DNA of 42,878 nt from Lachnospiraceae bacterium (lineage in GTDB: Bacteria > Bacillota > Clostridia > Lachnospirales > Lachnospiraceae): contig JAILOI010000035.1 in assembly GCA_024690885.1 (NCBI GenBank), forward strand, positions 1 to 42,878. Reading direction: 5' to 3'. The notes below the pieces were generated by a model. It worked only from the letters and a program-made list of their open reading frames with translations. It made no database searches and was not told the DNA's origin. Below, one piece after another: positions 25,020 through 32,505 of this stretch (its first letter is position 1; the number at the start of each line of letters is the position of its first letter). Both the position numbers and the translations under genes were made by a program.

Positions 25020-25913
25020 CTATCTGTTAAACCCATAGCGGGTTTTGGTCTTCATTTTAAAACGAAGGTTTTTGATGAACAAATCGAAGTTTTGAAGAGA
25101 TACTCCAATCTTCTGAAGGAGGTTTCCGCGACGGAAGTTTGCCTTGTAGACAATCATCCGCTTCAGGCGATAGATGTATTCCTTCGGGAACTGCTCATAC
25201 TCCTGTAAGAGGGTAATAAAATCAAATACCGAACGATCTGTTACCTGGGTATCCGCCGATAAATTCACACTGGTATAGTGATGTCGATACAACGGCATAT
25301 CCAGATAAGTAAATCCAATGCCCGCCTCCAACATCAGCAGCCACAGATAATAATCATCCGCACCGTTCTCCTTGCAGATGTGCTCCTTCCAGTAATCCGG
25401 AATCACCATCCGCGGAATCAGGCACTGTCCCGGGGATATAATCTGGATTCCAACATCCAGATAGGTATTGATATTATCAATCTGCTTCTTGTGATAATCA
25501 CTGCGATACCACAGTTCTTCACTCGCTGCCTGTTCTAAAATCGCATTGGCCACAATCACCTTGTATGGGTGTTCCTTGGCCGCTTCCGCAAATCGAACCA
25601 GTGCATCTTCCCGCAAGCAGTCATCCTGATCCAAAAAGAGAATGTAATCTCCTCCGGCTTCCTGTAATCCGTGAACACGGGATCCCTGAATGCCTAAGTT
25701 CCTGGAGTTTTTCACCACCTTCCAGTTGGCACGTCCATTGTAAATCCCGGGCAAATTCACTGCGGTCTGGGGGCTGTCGTTGACCAGAATCACTTCCATG
25801 GTGTCCCCGCATCCCGCCTGCTGCAACGCTATTTCATTTTGCTCCAGCATCGCCGCATAGGAAGGCATATACTCGTTGCCCTCATAGAACGGCGTAATGA
25901 TTGAAATCTTCAT
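25020..25913 (-). CDS. GT2-family glycosyltransferase, 297 aa
   Basis: A GT-A fold transferase starting KISIITPFYEGNEYM, with the nucleotide-binding VILVNDSPQ and the metal-binding DQDD at 95-98 in ILFLDQDDCL. The C-terminal third carries aromatic and basic residues as in many polysaccharide glycosyltransferases. The frame is open 69 bases further upstream, but the ATG at 25911-25913 is chosen because it overlaps the DUF4422 stop codon (TAATG), a coupling arrangement, and fits the family's normal start. Donor sugar and acceptor are unknown. Confidence 0.88.
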   Translation of the reverse strand: MKISIITPFYEGNEYMPSYAAMLEQNEIALQQAGCGDTMEVILVNDSPQTAVNLPGIYNGRANWKVVKNSRNLGIQGSRVHGLQEAGGDYILFLDQDDCLREDALVRFAEAAKEHPYKVIVANAILEQAASEELWYRSDYHKKQIDNINTYLDVGIQIISPGQCLIPRMVIPDYWKEHICKENGADDYYLWLLMLEAGIGFTYLDMPLYRHHYTSVNLSADTQVTDRSVFDFITLLQEYEQFPKEYIYRLKRMIVYKANFRRGNLLQKIGVSLQNFDLFIKNLRFKMKTKTRYGFNR

Positions 25914-26716
25914 TAGAAACTTTCCTTGTATTTTACACCGCCAAATTTTGCGGCCAAAAATGCAAATCCCTTCTTCACCCAATTCACCGGTTCCGTAGAT
26001 ACCACCGGTACTTCCACCACAGTGGCTCCCTCTGCCAATCGGCGTCGCAACCAGACGTTAAATAGAATCTCACTGACTCTGCCATAGAAGCGGGCCTCAA
26101 AGGTACTCATCCCATCGGTTGGAATCCGCTGCTCCAACTCCCCTAGGACATCAAAAAGCCAGCTACAGTACGCGTCCAAATCATCCCTCTTCAAGAGGAA
26201 CATATTGAACATGTATCCATGACGCTGGCGATACACTGCATCCACATCCTCCACATATGCCGGATACTTCTCTGCCAGAATCTCACGGGTCACATCCAAG
26301 TGACGGGCATCAAAGGTATGTGCATAGTGGCTATAGAGTGTTTCAATATAATACTTCCGTTTCTTAGGAACGACCATATCATATTGGGCCAACAGCGTCT
26401 TCGCCTCATCATAACCTAATACTGAAGCAAGTACTCCATGCGCCTTCCGGTAGCTTCTGCCCCTCATAGAAAAATGTCTGCGATAATGTGCCAATCCAAC
26501 AGCATCCGCATCCAAATTCTTCCATGCCCAATACAATCCGGTTAGTTCACAGTAGGTTGGATTCTTCGCTGAGATGTTCTCCCCGGAATCATCCCTCGTA
26601 AATCCTTCAATCTCTGCTTTGCCGTAAGCACCTACCTGCACCGGCAAATACATCCTATCCTGTGGCATCTCATAGGCCTTATGAGCCGCCACAATCATCC
26701 GTATATCAGATGCCAC
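25913..26716 (-). CDS. DUF4422-family glycosyltransferase-like protein, 267 aa
   Basis: The sequence begins IRMIVAAHKAYEMP, then DRMYLPVQVGAYG, and has the family hallmarks LTGLYWAWKN, VGLAHYRRHF and RHGYMFNMFLLK. DUF4422 proteins are encoded in capsule and exopolysaccharide clusters and are thought to be sugar transferases. The start is uncertain: GTG at 26714-26716, one base after the preceding stop and nine after GAGG, is used here; ATG at 26737 lacks a ribosome site and overlaps the 44-residue gene; ATG at 26698 is also possible. Its stop overlaps the next GT2 start. Confidence 0.85.
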   Translation of the reverse strand: MASDIRMIVAAHKAYEMPQDRMYLPVQVGAYGKAEIEGFTRDDSGENISAKNPTYCELTGLYWAWKNLDADAVGLAHYRRHFSMRGRSYRKAHGVLASVLGYDEAKTLLAQYDMVVPKKRKYYIETLYSHYAHTFDARHLDVTREILAEKYPAYVEDVDAVYRQRHGYMFNMFLLKRDDLDAYCSWLFDVLGELEQRIPTDGMSTFEARFYGRVSEILFNVWLRRRLAEGATVVEVPVVSTEPVNWVKKGFAFLAAKFGGVKYKESF

Positions 26717-26717
26717 C

Positions 26718-26852
26718 TTATTCGTCCTCGTCCTCATCTTCTACGATACTTGCAACAGAGCTAGCGACCGTTGCGACGACAGTGACCACTGCTACGATAA
26801 TAACCAATAAAATAATGATTCCAAAGAAAATCAAAAATCCTGTATCTGTCAT
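26718..26852 (-). CDS. Small single-span membrane peptide with acidic tail, 44 aa
   Basis: A 44-codon frame begins MTDTGFLIFFGIIILL, continues as one long hydrophobic stretch (about 6-36) and ends in Glu-Asp-Glu-Asp-Glu-Asp-Glu. AGGGGG lies shortly before its ATG and a promoter stands at 26893-26922, so it heads the glycosyltransferase operon. The next gene starts within or right at its end. I do not know the family. The shape, a lone helix with a cytoplasmic or external acidic end, suits a small membrane adaptor; that is inference. Confidence 0.65.
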   Translation of the reverse strand: MTDTGFLIFFGIIILLVIIVAVVTVVATVASSVASIVEDEDEDE

Positions 26853-26892
26853 AATTGACCCCCTTATGAAAATTTACATATGATTCCGTAGA

Positions 26893-26922
26893 ATTATAAC
26901 ATATTTCACGGGGTTTTATCCA
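26893..26922 (-). promoter_or_regulatory. Promoter of the glycosyltransferase-valS-deo operon
   Basis: A perfect minus-strand -10 TATAAT (26893-26898) with an 18-base spacer from TGGATA (26917-26922, four of six -35 matches). It lies 41 bases before the 44-residue gene. Confidence 0.6.
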
Positions 26923-26955
26923 CTTTTCCGCGGTTTTTTCTGTTCAGCATCGCAA

Positions 26956-28125
26956 CTAGAGATTCGCCTTCTTCTCATGAAAAAGCGATATTGTCATCCC
27001 TTTTTGGAAATCCCGAAACATTGCCACCTTAGTTTCATAATTAGATGCTATCACTTCAGCCCGTTCCTCAGGCATGCCATAAGAGCAATAGATGTCTTTT
27101 ATCTCTCTCGGCGAAGGAAGCAAATCCAATTTCACCACATTTCGATTTCTCACATGTGCCAACATCTTCTCCTCTGTTTTGTAAAAGGAAGTAATCTCCC
27201 TGCCAAGAAGTTCCACTCTTGTGAATGGCCTTTTCATCACGTCTGCAAAAAACATACTATTTCCGGAATCAAAAATTGGAGCTGGAGCAAGCAATCTCAT
27301 CGTATTCGCATCTCGAAGTACACCAAAATTCATAAGATGCTCATCCGTGTTACTAATAATGAAATCAATTGCCGTTTGGTAATCCATATACTCCTGTATC
27401 TGTGCTCTATCAATGCCGCATTCCACACAAATATTAATGAAGGCCTCATATCCACTCTGATCATTTGAAACCTTCCGTGAGCCTAGCACTTCATACGCAC
27501 TGACAAATTCCACGTCGGGGCTTGTGAACGCCTTGCACTTGCATGCCTTACCTCCATCATCCGTGTCTTCGCAAGTATATCTTGTATATAAAATTCCATT
27601 ATCCTGTGCCTCATGAATCTTGGTCGCAAGATACTCATTCACGCTTTGTTGGCCATAGTACTTATAACCTTCCTTCACCAATACCGGTACTTCGTCATTC
27701 AAATCCCAATATTTTTCCATCTGGCCACCAAGGGAAGCATTGGGGTCATAGGACGAAAGATGGTGAAATGGAATTCGCCCATCACCATAATCCTTAAGCG
27801 AAAAAAAGTTAATATCCTCATAGCGTAATTGCACATCAACCGGACAAATCCAATACGTATCTGTCACGCTTAATGCAAGATTCTTAGCAAGATAATCTTC
27901 CGAACCAGTAACAGACAATTGATGAACCAACGCTTTGATGTGATCACGCCCTGATGGAATCGCACGATTCTTCCACCAAACCTTCATATTCTCCACCGTT
28001 GCCATGCCCAAATATGGAGAAGCGCCATTTCCTGCATCATGATATCCCATCAAAGACGCATCATCATCCGCCACTACCATCGTTCCACAAATCAAATCCT
28101 TATGCATTAAATAGTAAGACGACAT
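26956..28125 (-). CDS. HipA-like serine/threonine kinase family protein (putative toxin), 389 aa
   Basis: The C-terminal two-thirds show a HipA-type kinase core: a Gly-rich loop (PNASLGGQ, 128-135), an ATP-contacting Lys in VLVKEG (151), the catalytic loop NTDEHLMNFG (259-268) with Asp261 and Asn266, and the metal motif PIFDSG (283-288, Asp286). The first 110 residues (YYLMHKDLICG, WWKNRAIPSGRD, LSVTDTYWICP) are a separate domain seen in HipA-like proteins of Firmicutes, unlike the N-terminal beta domain of E. coli HipA. In the HipBA family the kinase phosphorylates a translation target and causes dormancy; that is inferred here. Start ATG, after GGAGGAA, lies 19 bases inside the end of the XRE gene. 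Target and toxicity are unknown. Confidence 0.75.
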   Translation of the reverse strand: MSSYYLMHKDLICGTMVVADDDASLMGYHDAGNGASPYLGMATVENMKVWWKNRAIPSGRDHIKALVHQLSVTGSEDYLAKNLALSVTDTYWICPVDVQLRYEDINFFSLKDYGDGRIPFHHLSSYDPNASLGGQMEKYWDLNDEVPVLVKEGYKYYGQQSVNEYLATKIHEAQDNGILYTRYTCEDTDDGGKACKCKAFTSPDVEFVSAYEVLGSRKVSNDQSGYEAFINICVECGIDRAQIQEYMDYQTAIDFIISNTDEHLMNFGVLRDANTMRLLAPAPIFDSGNSMFFADVMKRPFTRVELLGREITSFYKTEEKMLAHVRNRNVVKLDLLPSPREIKDIYCSYGMPEERAEVIASNYETKVAMFRDFQKGMTISLFHEKKANL

Positions 28126-28544
28126 AACTCTTCCTCCACTTTCTGCTTATGATCATATGCATCGATAATTGTCTCTGTTAACATCTCGCGAAGCTTTCTA
28201 GGATGAACAGGAACATAAATCCACTTCTCACGATGTATCTCTTCATAGGCTCCGTTCTTCTTGATATATAGAACGACGTTGCTCGCCTCGTACTTCCATA
28301 AATAAGTGTACCCCTTATACTTCCCACTATAGCCGTCGAAGAGACATACATCATTCAGCAGTTCTTCGAATGAGCGCTCTAAGTATGCGCTCAACTTGTA
28401 CACCGTCTCTGCTGCACAATTGTTAATATCCTTCTTACCATTATATAGCTCATTCAATGTTGTATAAGGAATACCGGTTTCTTTTGCCAGGCGATATAAG
28501 GATATCCCTTCTTCAGCTATGATTGCTGTAAACTTTTCGTTCAT
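28107..28544 (-). CDS. XRE-family regulator, HipB-like antitoxin with extra C-terminal domain, 145 aa
   Basis: Residues about 3-60 are a XRE helix-turn-helix (EEGISLYRLAKETGIPYTTLNELYNGKK). Some 80 further residues follow (CLFDGYSGKYKGYTYLWKY, then IYVPVHPRKLREML), so the protein is longer than plain HipB. The extra domain may be what binds or masks the kinase. The ATG at 28542-28544 is preferred; AAGGTGG lies about eight bases upstream, while an earlier GTG at 28556 has poor signals. It overlaps the kinase gene by 19 bases. Two palindromes at its promoter suggest autorepression, as usual for antitoxins of this kind. Confidence 0.78.
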   Translation of the reverse strand: MNEKFTAIIAEEGISLYRLAKETGIPYTTLNELYNGKKDINNCAAETVYKLSAYLERSFEELLNDVCLFDGYSGKYKGYTYLWKYEASNVVLYIKKNGAYEEIHREKWIYVPVHPRKLREMLTETIIDAYDHKQKVEEELCRLTI

Positions 28545-28576
28545 GGTGTACACCACCTTCCAACTAATCCAAATGT

Positions 28577-28605
28577 ATTATATCGCGATTCCGTTATATA
28601 AGCAA
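28577..28605 (-). promoter_or_regulatory. Promoter of the HipBA-like module
   Basis: Minus-strand -35 TTGCTT (28600-28605), 17-base spacer and perfect -10 TATAAT (28577-28582). The proximal operator covers the -10 and part of the spacer. Confidence 0.72.
28579..28598. promoter_or_regulatory. Operator 1 of the HipBA-like module
   Basis: Inverted repeat TATATCG-N6-CGTTATA, one mismatch between arms, overlapping the -10 and spacer. It is a close copy of operator 2. Confidence 0.72.
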
Positions 28606-28612
28606 ATCGTGT

Positions 28613-28632
28613 TATAACGCAATCCCGTTATA
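28613..28632. promoter_or_regulatory. Operator 2 of the HipBA-like module
   Basis: Perfect inverted repeat TATAACG-N6-CGTTATA just upstream of the -35. Its centre is 34 bases from that of operator 1, and over 21 bases the two sites agree at 18 positions, so two XRE dimers could bind side by side. Confidence 0.75.
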
Positions 28633-28644
28633 TATTTGTGTTAG

Positions 28645-28675
28645 AAAAAAGGCGCCTGCTTTATGCAGACGCCTT
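28645..28675 (-). terminator. Terminator of the GT2 gene at 28.7 kb
   Basis: Stem AAGGCGCCTGC with GCAGACGCCTT (28649-28659 and 28665-28675, one mismatch), five-base loop, and a T run on the minus strand. It insulates the HipBA-like module from the glycosyltransferase gene upstream. Confidence 0.85.
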
Positions 28676-28685
28676 ACACACATTC

Positions 28686-29744
28686 TTATCTTGCCTGTTT
28701 TGCCTTGGCAAATATCATAGGAAAATGGGTCCGTACAAAGGATACTTCCTTGGCACGTTGATATGCCTTTTTGATATTCCCGTCGATAATTGGCCGATAT
28801 AACAACTTTAATGCTTTCCCACCTTGTGGCATCGCATCTTTCAAGCGAGCGAAAAGGTCCGTTTCAAGCTCCTTCTTAGCCTTGGAAAGCACTTCATTCT
28901 TTGTAGTGCCCGCTCGAGCTTCACGCTCTAACATAGAAAAGAACGAGCGGAAATATGCCTTGGCAACTACCCCCTCAGCATAGGCATCCGTACTTCCCCA
29001 GGAGTCTTGCTGATCTATCAACGCCTGATAGCGCGTCTTTTGCAACTCGAAGTAGTTCTCCAAGCGTTTCGCCGTTAATCGCTTGGTGGCATCTGCGTAG
29101 TTCATATAATGATACAGCGGTGCCTCAAGCGTCTGTACACTGGCTGCATCTTGGAATACGGAAATATTAAAGAGGATATCTTCTACATGAGTGATCACCG
29201 GGTAACGAAGACCACACTCCATCAGGTATTCCCTGCGAAACGCCTTGTTCCACGGATAACCATACATGGTTTTCTCTTCCAATTCCATTACCAGATGATG
29301 AATCTCGGACGCATCCGTATATACTCGACTTGGCATGCTGAAGGTATTGCGATAGTTCAACTTGCCGTCTTCCGACAAGTAATCCTCGTAATGACCATAT
29401 ATCACAATATCCGTTTGTTGTTTTTCCAACGCATCTGCTACCTGCTGCAACAAATTCTTCTCATAGCGATCATCCGGATCCAAAAACAGCACATACTCGC
29501 CCTGTGCCATCTCAAGACCTCGGTTTCTTGCCTCGGATACGCCCTTATTCTCCGGTTGTCTTACCACCTGAATACGTGGTTCACCCGCAGCAATCTCCTC
29601 TGCAAGCTCTGCCGTTTGATCCGGAGAACAATCTTCCACCACGATACATTCCCAGTCCGTATAAGACTGCGCAATAATATCCTGCAGTGCATTTCCTATA
29701 TATTTTTCTACGCCGTAAGACGGGCATATCATTGAAAACTTCAT
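28686..29744 (-). CDS. GT2-family glycosyltransferase, 352 aa
   Basis: A GT-A fold transferase starting FSMICPSYGVEKYI, with VEDCSPDQT, the NKGVSEARNRGL signature and the metal-binding DPDD at 89-92 in VLFLDPDDRY. The region YPWNKAFRREYL near 165 is typical of GT2 enzymes that make capsule or teichoic-like polymers. The C-terminal third is helical and basic, perhaps for membrane contact. ATG follows GGAGAA. A TATAAT lies at 29777-29782. It is a single gene between the feo operon terminator and its own terminator, related in function to the glycosyltransferases at 24-26.7 kb but cut off from them by the HipBA-like module. Confidence 0.9.
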   Translation of the reverse strand: MKFSMICPSYGVEKYIGNALQDIIAQSYTDWECIVVEDCSPDQTAELAEEIAAGEPRIQVVRQPENKGVSEARNRGLEMAQGEYVLFLDPDDRYEKNLLQQVADALEKQQTDIVIYGHYEDYLSEDGKLNYRNTFSMPSRVYTDASEIHHLVMELEEKTMYGYPWNKAFRREYLMECGLRYPVITHVEDILFNISVFQDAASVQTLEAPLYHYMNYADATKRLTAKRLENYFELQKTRYQALIDQQDSWGSTDAYAEGVVAKAYFRSFFSMLEREARAGTTKNEVLSKAKKELETDLFARLKDAMPQGGKALKLLYRPIIDGNIKKAYQRAKEVSFVRTHFPMIFAKAKQAR

Positions 29745-29776
29745 GTCATTTCTCCAATCATTCTATTTCCTTTCCC

Positions 29777-29803
29777 ATTATACCCTATCCCATGCTTTTT
29801 CAA
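29777..29803 (-). promoter_or_regulatory. Possible promoter of the GT2 gene
   Basis: Minus-strand TATAAT (29777-29782) with TTGAAA (29798-29803) only 15 bases upstream. The -10 is perfect but the spacer is short. Confidence 0.4.
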
Positions 29804-29806
29804 TAG

Positions 29807-29837
29807 AAAAAGACCCCCATCCATGGGATGAGGGTCC
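29807..29837 (-). terminator. Terminator of the feo operon
   Basis: Stem GACCCCCATCC with GGATGAGGGTC (29812-29822 and 29826-29836, one mismatch), three-base loop, with a five-T run on the minus strand. It lies 16 bases past the last feo gene. Confidence 0.87.
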
Positions 29838-29852
29838 AAAAACGCGATTCAA

Positions 29853-29987
29853 TTAATGGCATCCGCCGCCACAGTGACCACAGTCACCACCGCAACTGGT
29901 TTTACCGGACTTTTTGTCCCGATACATTTTATAAATGATGCCACTTACGACTGCCACGAGAATTACTAATACTACTACTGTACCCAT
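29853..29987 (-). CDS. FeoB-associated Cys-rich membrane peptide, 44 aa
   Basis: A 44-codon gene starting MGTVVVLVILVAVVSG. One membrane helix (about 3-19) is followed by a basic stretch (YRDKKSGK) and a Cys/Gly/His-rich tail (CGGDCGHCGGGCH). This matches the small FeoB-associated Cys-rich proteins encoded after feoB in many Firmicutes. They are thought to bind ferrous iron or help the FeoB channel, in the role FeoC plays in enterobacteria; the mechanism is not settled. AAAGGAAG precedes the ATG. It is the last gene of the operon, 27 bases after the HMA gene. Confidence 0.85.
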   Translation of the reverse strand: MGTVVVLVILVAVVSGIIYKMYRDKKSGKTSCGGDCGHCGGGCH

Positions 29988-30014
29988 AACAATCACTTCC
30001 TTTCGGTTGGGTTC

Positions 30015-30272
30015 TTACTTCTTAATAAATGAGAAGATTCCCCTTTTTTCATATGGATGAGCGGATACTTCCAGCACCCGGTAACCGGTTGCTTCAATTG
30101 CGGTATGCAGCTTCTCCTCATCCAATGCTTCCTCGCTTAGAATTGTGCAAGTGCCCTTGGTGTGGGAAGATGTTACCTTCTTGATGGTGAAATCCCTGCG
30201 GATAACATCATTGACATGGGCTTCACACATGCCGCACATCATTCCATCAATTTTCAAAATCGTCTCTACCAT
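30015..30272 (-). CDS. Heavy-metal-associated (HMA) domain protein, 85 aa
   Basis: A small soluble ferredoxin-like HMA protein with the metal motif Met-Met-Cys13-Gly-Met-Cys16 near its N-terminus (KIDGMMCGMCEAHV) and the C-terminal ATGYRV strand. CopZ-type proteins with this motif carry copper or other soft metals; here it sits inside an iron-uptake operon. The ATG at 30270-30272 is chosen, with GGAG nine bases upstream, over an earlier TTG that would touch the feoB stop. The C-terminal 15 residues (YEKRGIFSFIKK) are basic and aromatic, perhaps for membrane docking. Whether it carries Fe(II) or another metal for FeoB cannot be told. Confidence 0.85.
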   Translation of the reverse strand: MVETILKIDGMMCGMCEAHVNDVIRRDFTIKKVTSSHTKGTCTILSEEALDEEKLHTAIEATGYRVLEVSAHPYEKRGIFSFIKK

Positions 30273-30287
30273 ATGTCTATACTCCAA

Positions 30288-32474
30288 TTAGCCAATCTGT
30301 ACTTCCTTGGCTTCTTCTGTTCCCTTGCGGAATAACAAGTAGATAAAGCATACCAGGAATGCAATTGCAACGATGGTTCCTACGCCAAAGCCTACTGCAC
30401 CGGTGAACAATCCACCAATCTGGAAGATGCACAGGGAAACCACGTATGCTAAGATGCACTGATATCCAATTGCAAACCAGAACCACTTTGCGTTGTTCAT
30501 CTCACGCTTGATGGCACCCATTGCTGCGAAACATGGTGCACACAAGAGGTTGAATACCAAGTAGGAATATCCGCCGATTGCTGTAATGGAAGCTGCTAAG
30601 CTTGCCCAGTAATCTGCACCGTCTTCTGCTACTTCTTCCAAACCATAGGTCATACCGATGGTTGCGATTACGTTCTCTTTTGCAATCAATCCGGTGATTG
30701 CTGCAACAGATAACTGCCAGGTACCGAATCCCAAAGGCTTGAAGATGACTGCCAAAGCGAAACCAATCTTAGCCAGAATAGAGGACTCAATTTCTACTGC
30801 CTCTAACATTCGAAACTGTCCGTCTACCCATCCGAAGCTCATTAAGAACCACAATACGATAGTAGAAAGTAAGATAACAGTTCCTGCCTTCTTGATGAAG
30901 GACCATCCACGTTCCCACATGGAACGAAGTACACTACCAACGGTTGGCAAGTGATATGCCGGCAACTCCATAACGAATGGAGCCGGATCACCGGCAAACA
31001 TCTTGGTCTTCTTCAATATGATACCGGAGCAGATGATGGCTGCTACACCTACGAAGTAAGAGGATACTGCAATCAGTCCGGAGTTATCGAAGAATGCACC
31101 GGCTACCAATGCGATGATTGGAAGCTTTGCTCCACAAGGAATAAATGTGGTGGTCATGATGGTCATACGACGATCACGCTCATTCTCAATGGTACGGCTT
31201 GCCATAACACCAGGGATACCACATCCGGAACCAATCATCATCGGGATGAAAGACTTACCGGACAATCCGAACTTACGGAAGATACGGTCCATAATGAAAG
31301 CAACACGTGCCATATATCCACAGCCTTCTAAGAACGCCAGGAAAATAAACAAAATCAAAATCTGTGGAACGAATCCAAGAACTGCACCAACACCGGCAAC
31401 AATACCGTCATTGATTAAGCCTGCCAACCAGTCTGCACAACCGATGGTCTCTAACAAGCTTCCAACTGCTCCGTGCAAACCGGGAATGAATAAGCCTTCA
31501 ATTCCAAGGAAGTTCCATCCGTCATCACCGAGTAACTGATCGTTGGCCCAGTCTGTAGCCCAGGTTCCTACGGTTGTAACGGATACGTAATATACAATAA
31601 ACATAACCAACGCGAAGATTGGAAGTGCCAACCAACGGTTTGTTACGATACGGTCAATCTTGTCGGAAGTGGTCATCTCACGCTTCTGCTTGGTGACTGC
31701 TTCCTGAATGATGGTACCGATATAGGTGTAACGCTCTGCGGTGATGATACTCTCAGCGTCGTCATCCATCTCCTGCTCGCAGGAAACGATGTCCTTCTCG
31801 ATATGATCAATCATATCCTGGCTTAAGTTCAACTTCGCCTGAATCTTGTCATCACGCTCAAACAACTTGATTGCGTACCATCTCTGATAACGCTCTTCCA
31901 TTGCGTGTAAGCATACTTCTTCAATATGCGCAATTGCATGCTCAACGGCACCACTAAACTGATGCTTTGGAATGGTAACCTTACCGGCCTTTGCGATTTC
32001 TACTGCCTTCTCTGCTGCTTCTGTAATACCGGTTCCCTTCAGAGCGGAAATCGGGATGACCGGAACACCAAGTGCTTCGCTTAACTTCTCTGCATGAATC
32101 TTGTCACCATTCTTGGTTACCACATCCATCATGTTAACTGCTACAACAACCGGAATGGATAACTCCACCAACTGTGTGGTCAGATACAAGTTACGCTCTA
32201 CGTTGGTTCCGTCGATGATATTAAGGATTGCATCCGGCTTCTCATCGATCAGATAATTTCTAGCTACCACTTCTTCTAATGTATATGGAGAAAGGGAATA
32301 GATACCCGGAAGATCCACGATATCTACATCCTTATCGGTCTTTAACTTACCGGTCTTCTTCTCTACGGTAACGCCAGGCCAGTTACCAACATACTGGTTG
32401 GATCCGGTCAGCGCATTAAACAATGTGGTTTTACCACAGTTTGGGTTTCCTGCTAATGCAATACGAATACTCAC
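30288..32474 (-). CDS. feoB: Ferrous iron transport protein B, 728 aa
   Basis: The Fe(II) permease with an N-terminal G-protein domain. The P-loop GNPNCGKTT is at 9-17, with DLPGIYSLSPY (switch II), NMMDV (G4) and a following guanine dissociation inhibitor-like helical domain. The membrane domain has about eight segments and the paired gate motifs (LGFVPQILILFIFLAFLEGCGYMARVAF, FIPMMIGSGCGIPG) with the conserved Cys. Start is GTG with AGGAGG seven bases upstream. Full length for the family. It follows feoA by 31 bases and precedes the HMA gene by about 15. Confidence 0.97.
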   Translation of the reverse strand: MSIRIALAGNPNCGKTTLFNALTGSNQYVGNWPGVTVEKKTGKLKTDKDVDIVDLPGIYSLSPYTLEEVVARNYLIDEKPDAILNIIDGTNVERNLYLTTQLVELSIPVVVAVNMMDVVTKNGDKIHAEKLSEALGVPVIPISALKGTGITEAAEKAVEIAKAGKVTIPKHQFSGAVEHAIAHIEEVCLHAMEERYQRWYAIKLFERDDKIQAKLNLSQDMIDHIEKDIVSCEQEMDDDAESIITAERYTYIGTIIQEAVTKQKREMTTSDKIDRIVTNRWLALPIFALVMFIVYYVSVTTVGTWATDWANDQLLGDDGWNFLGIEGLFIPGLHGAVGSLLETIGCADWLAGLINDGIVAGVGAVLGFVPQILILFIFLAFLEGCGYMARVAFIMDRIFRKFGLSGKSFIPMMIGSGCGIPGVMASRTIENERDRRMTIMTTTFIPCGAKLPIIALVAGAFFDNSGLIAVSSYFVGVAAIICSGIILKKTKMFAGDPAPFVMELPAYHLPTVGSVLRSMWERGWSFIKKAGTVILLSTIVLWFLMSFGWVDGQFRMLEAVEIESSILAKIGFALAVIFKPLGFGTWQLSVAAITGLIAKENVIATIGMTYGLEEVAEDGADYWASLAASITAIGGYSYLVFNLLCAPCFAAMGAIKREMNNAKWFWFAIGYQCILAYVVSLCIFQIGGLFTGAVGFGVGTIVAIAFLVCFIYLLFRKGTEEAKEVQIG

Positions 32475-32505
32475 TGTATTTCCTCCTTATTAGTACTTTC
32501 TCACC

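Noticed and set aside
26721-26738. Short repeat of GAC/GAG triplets at the end of the 44-residue gene as a microsatellite
   Set aside because: It simply encodes the alternating Glu/Asp tail and is too short to treat as a repeat element.
26956-28556. Tripartite HipBST system
   Set aside because: HipBST needs a separate small HipS gene; here only two genes are present, with the extra sequence fused to the XRE protein.
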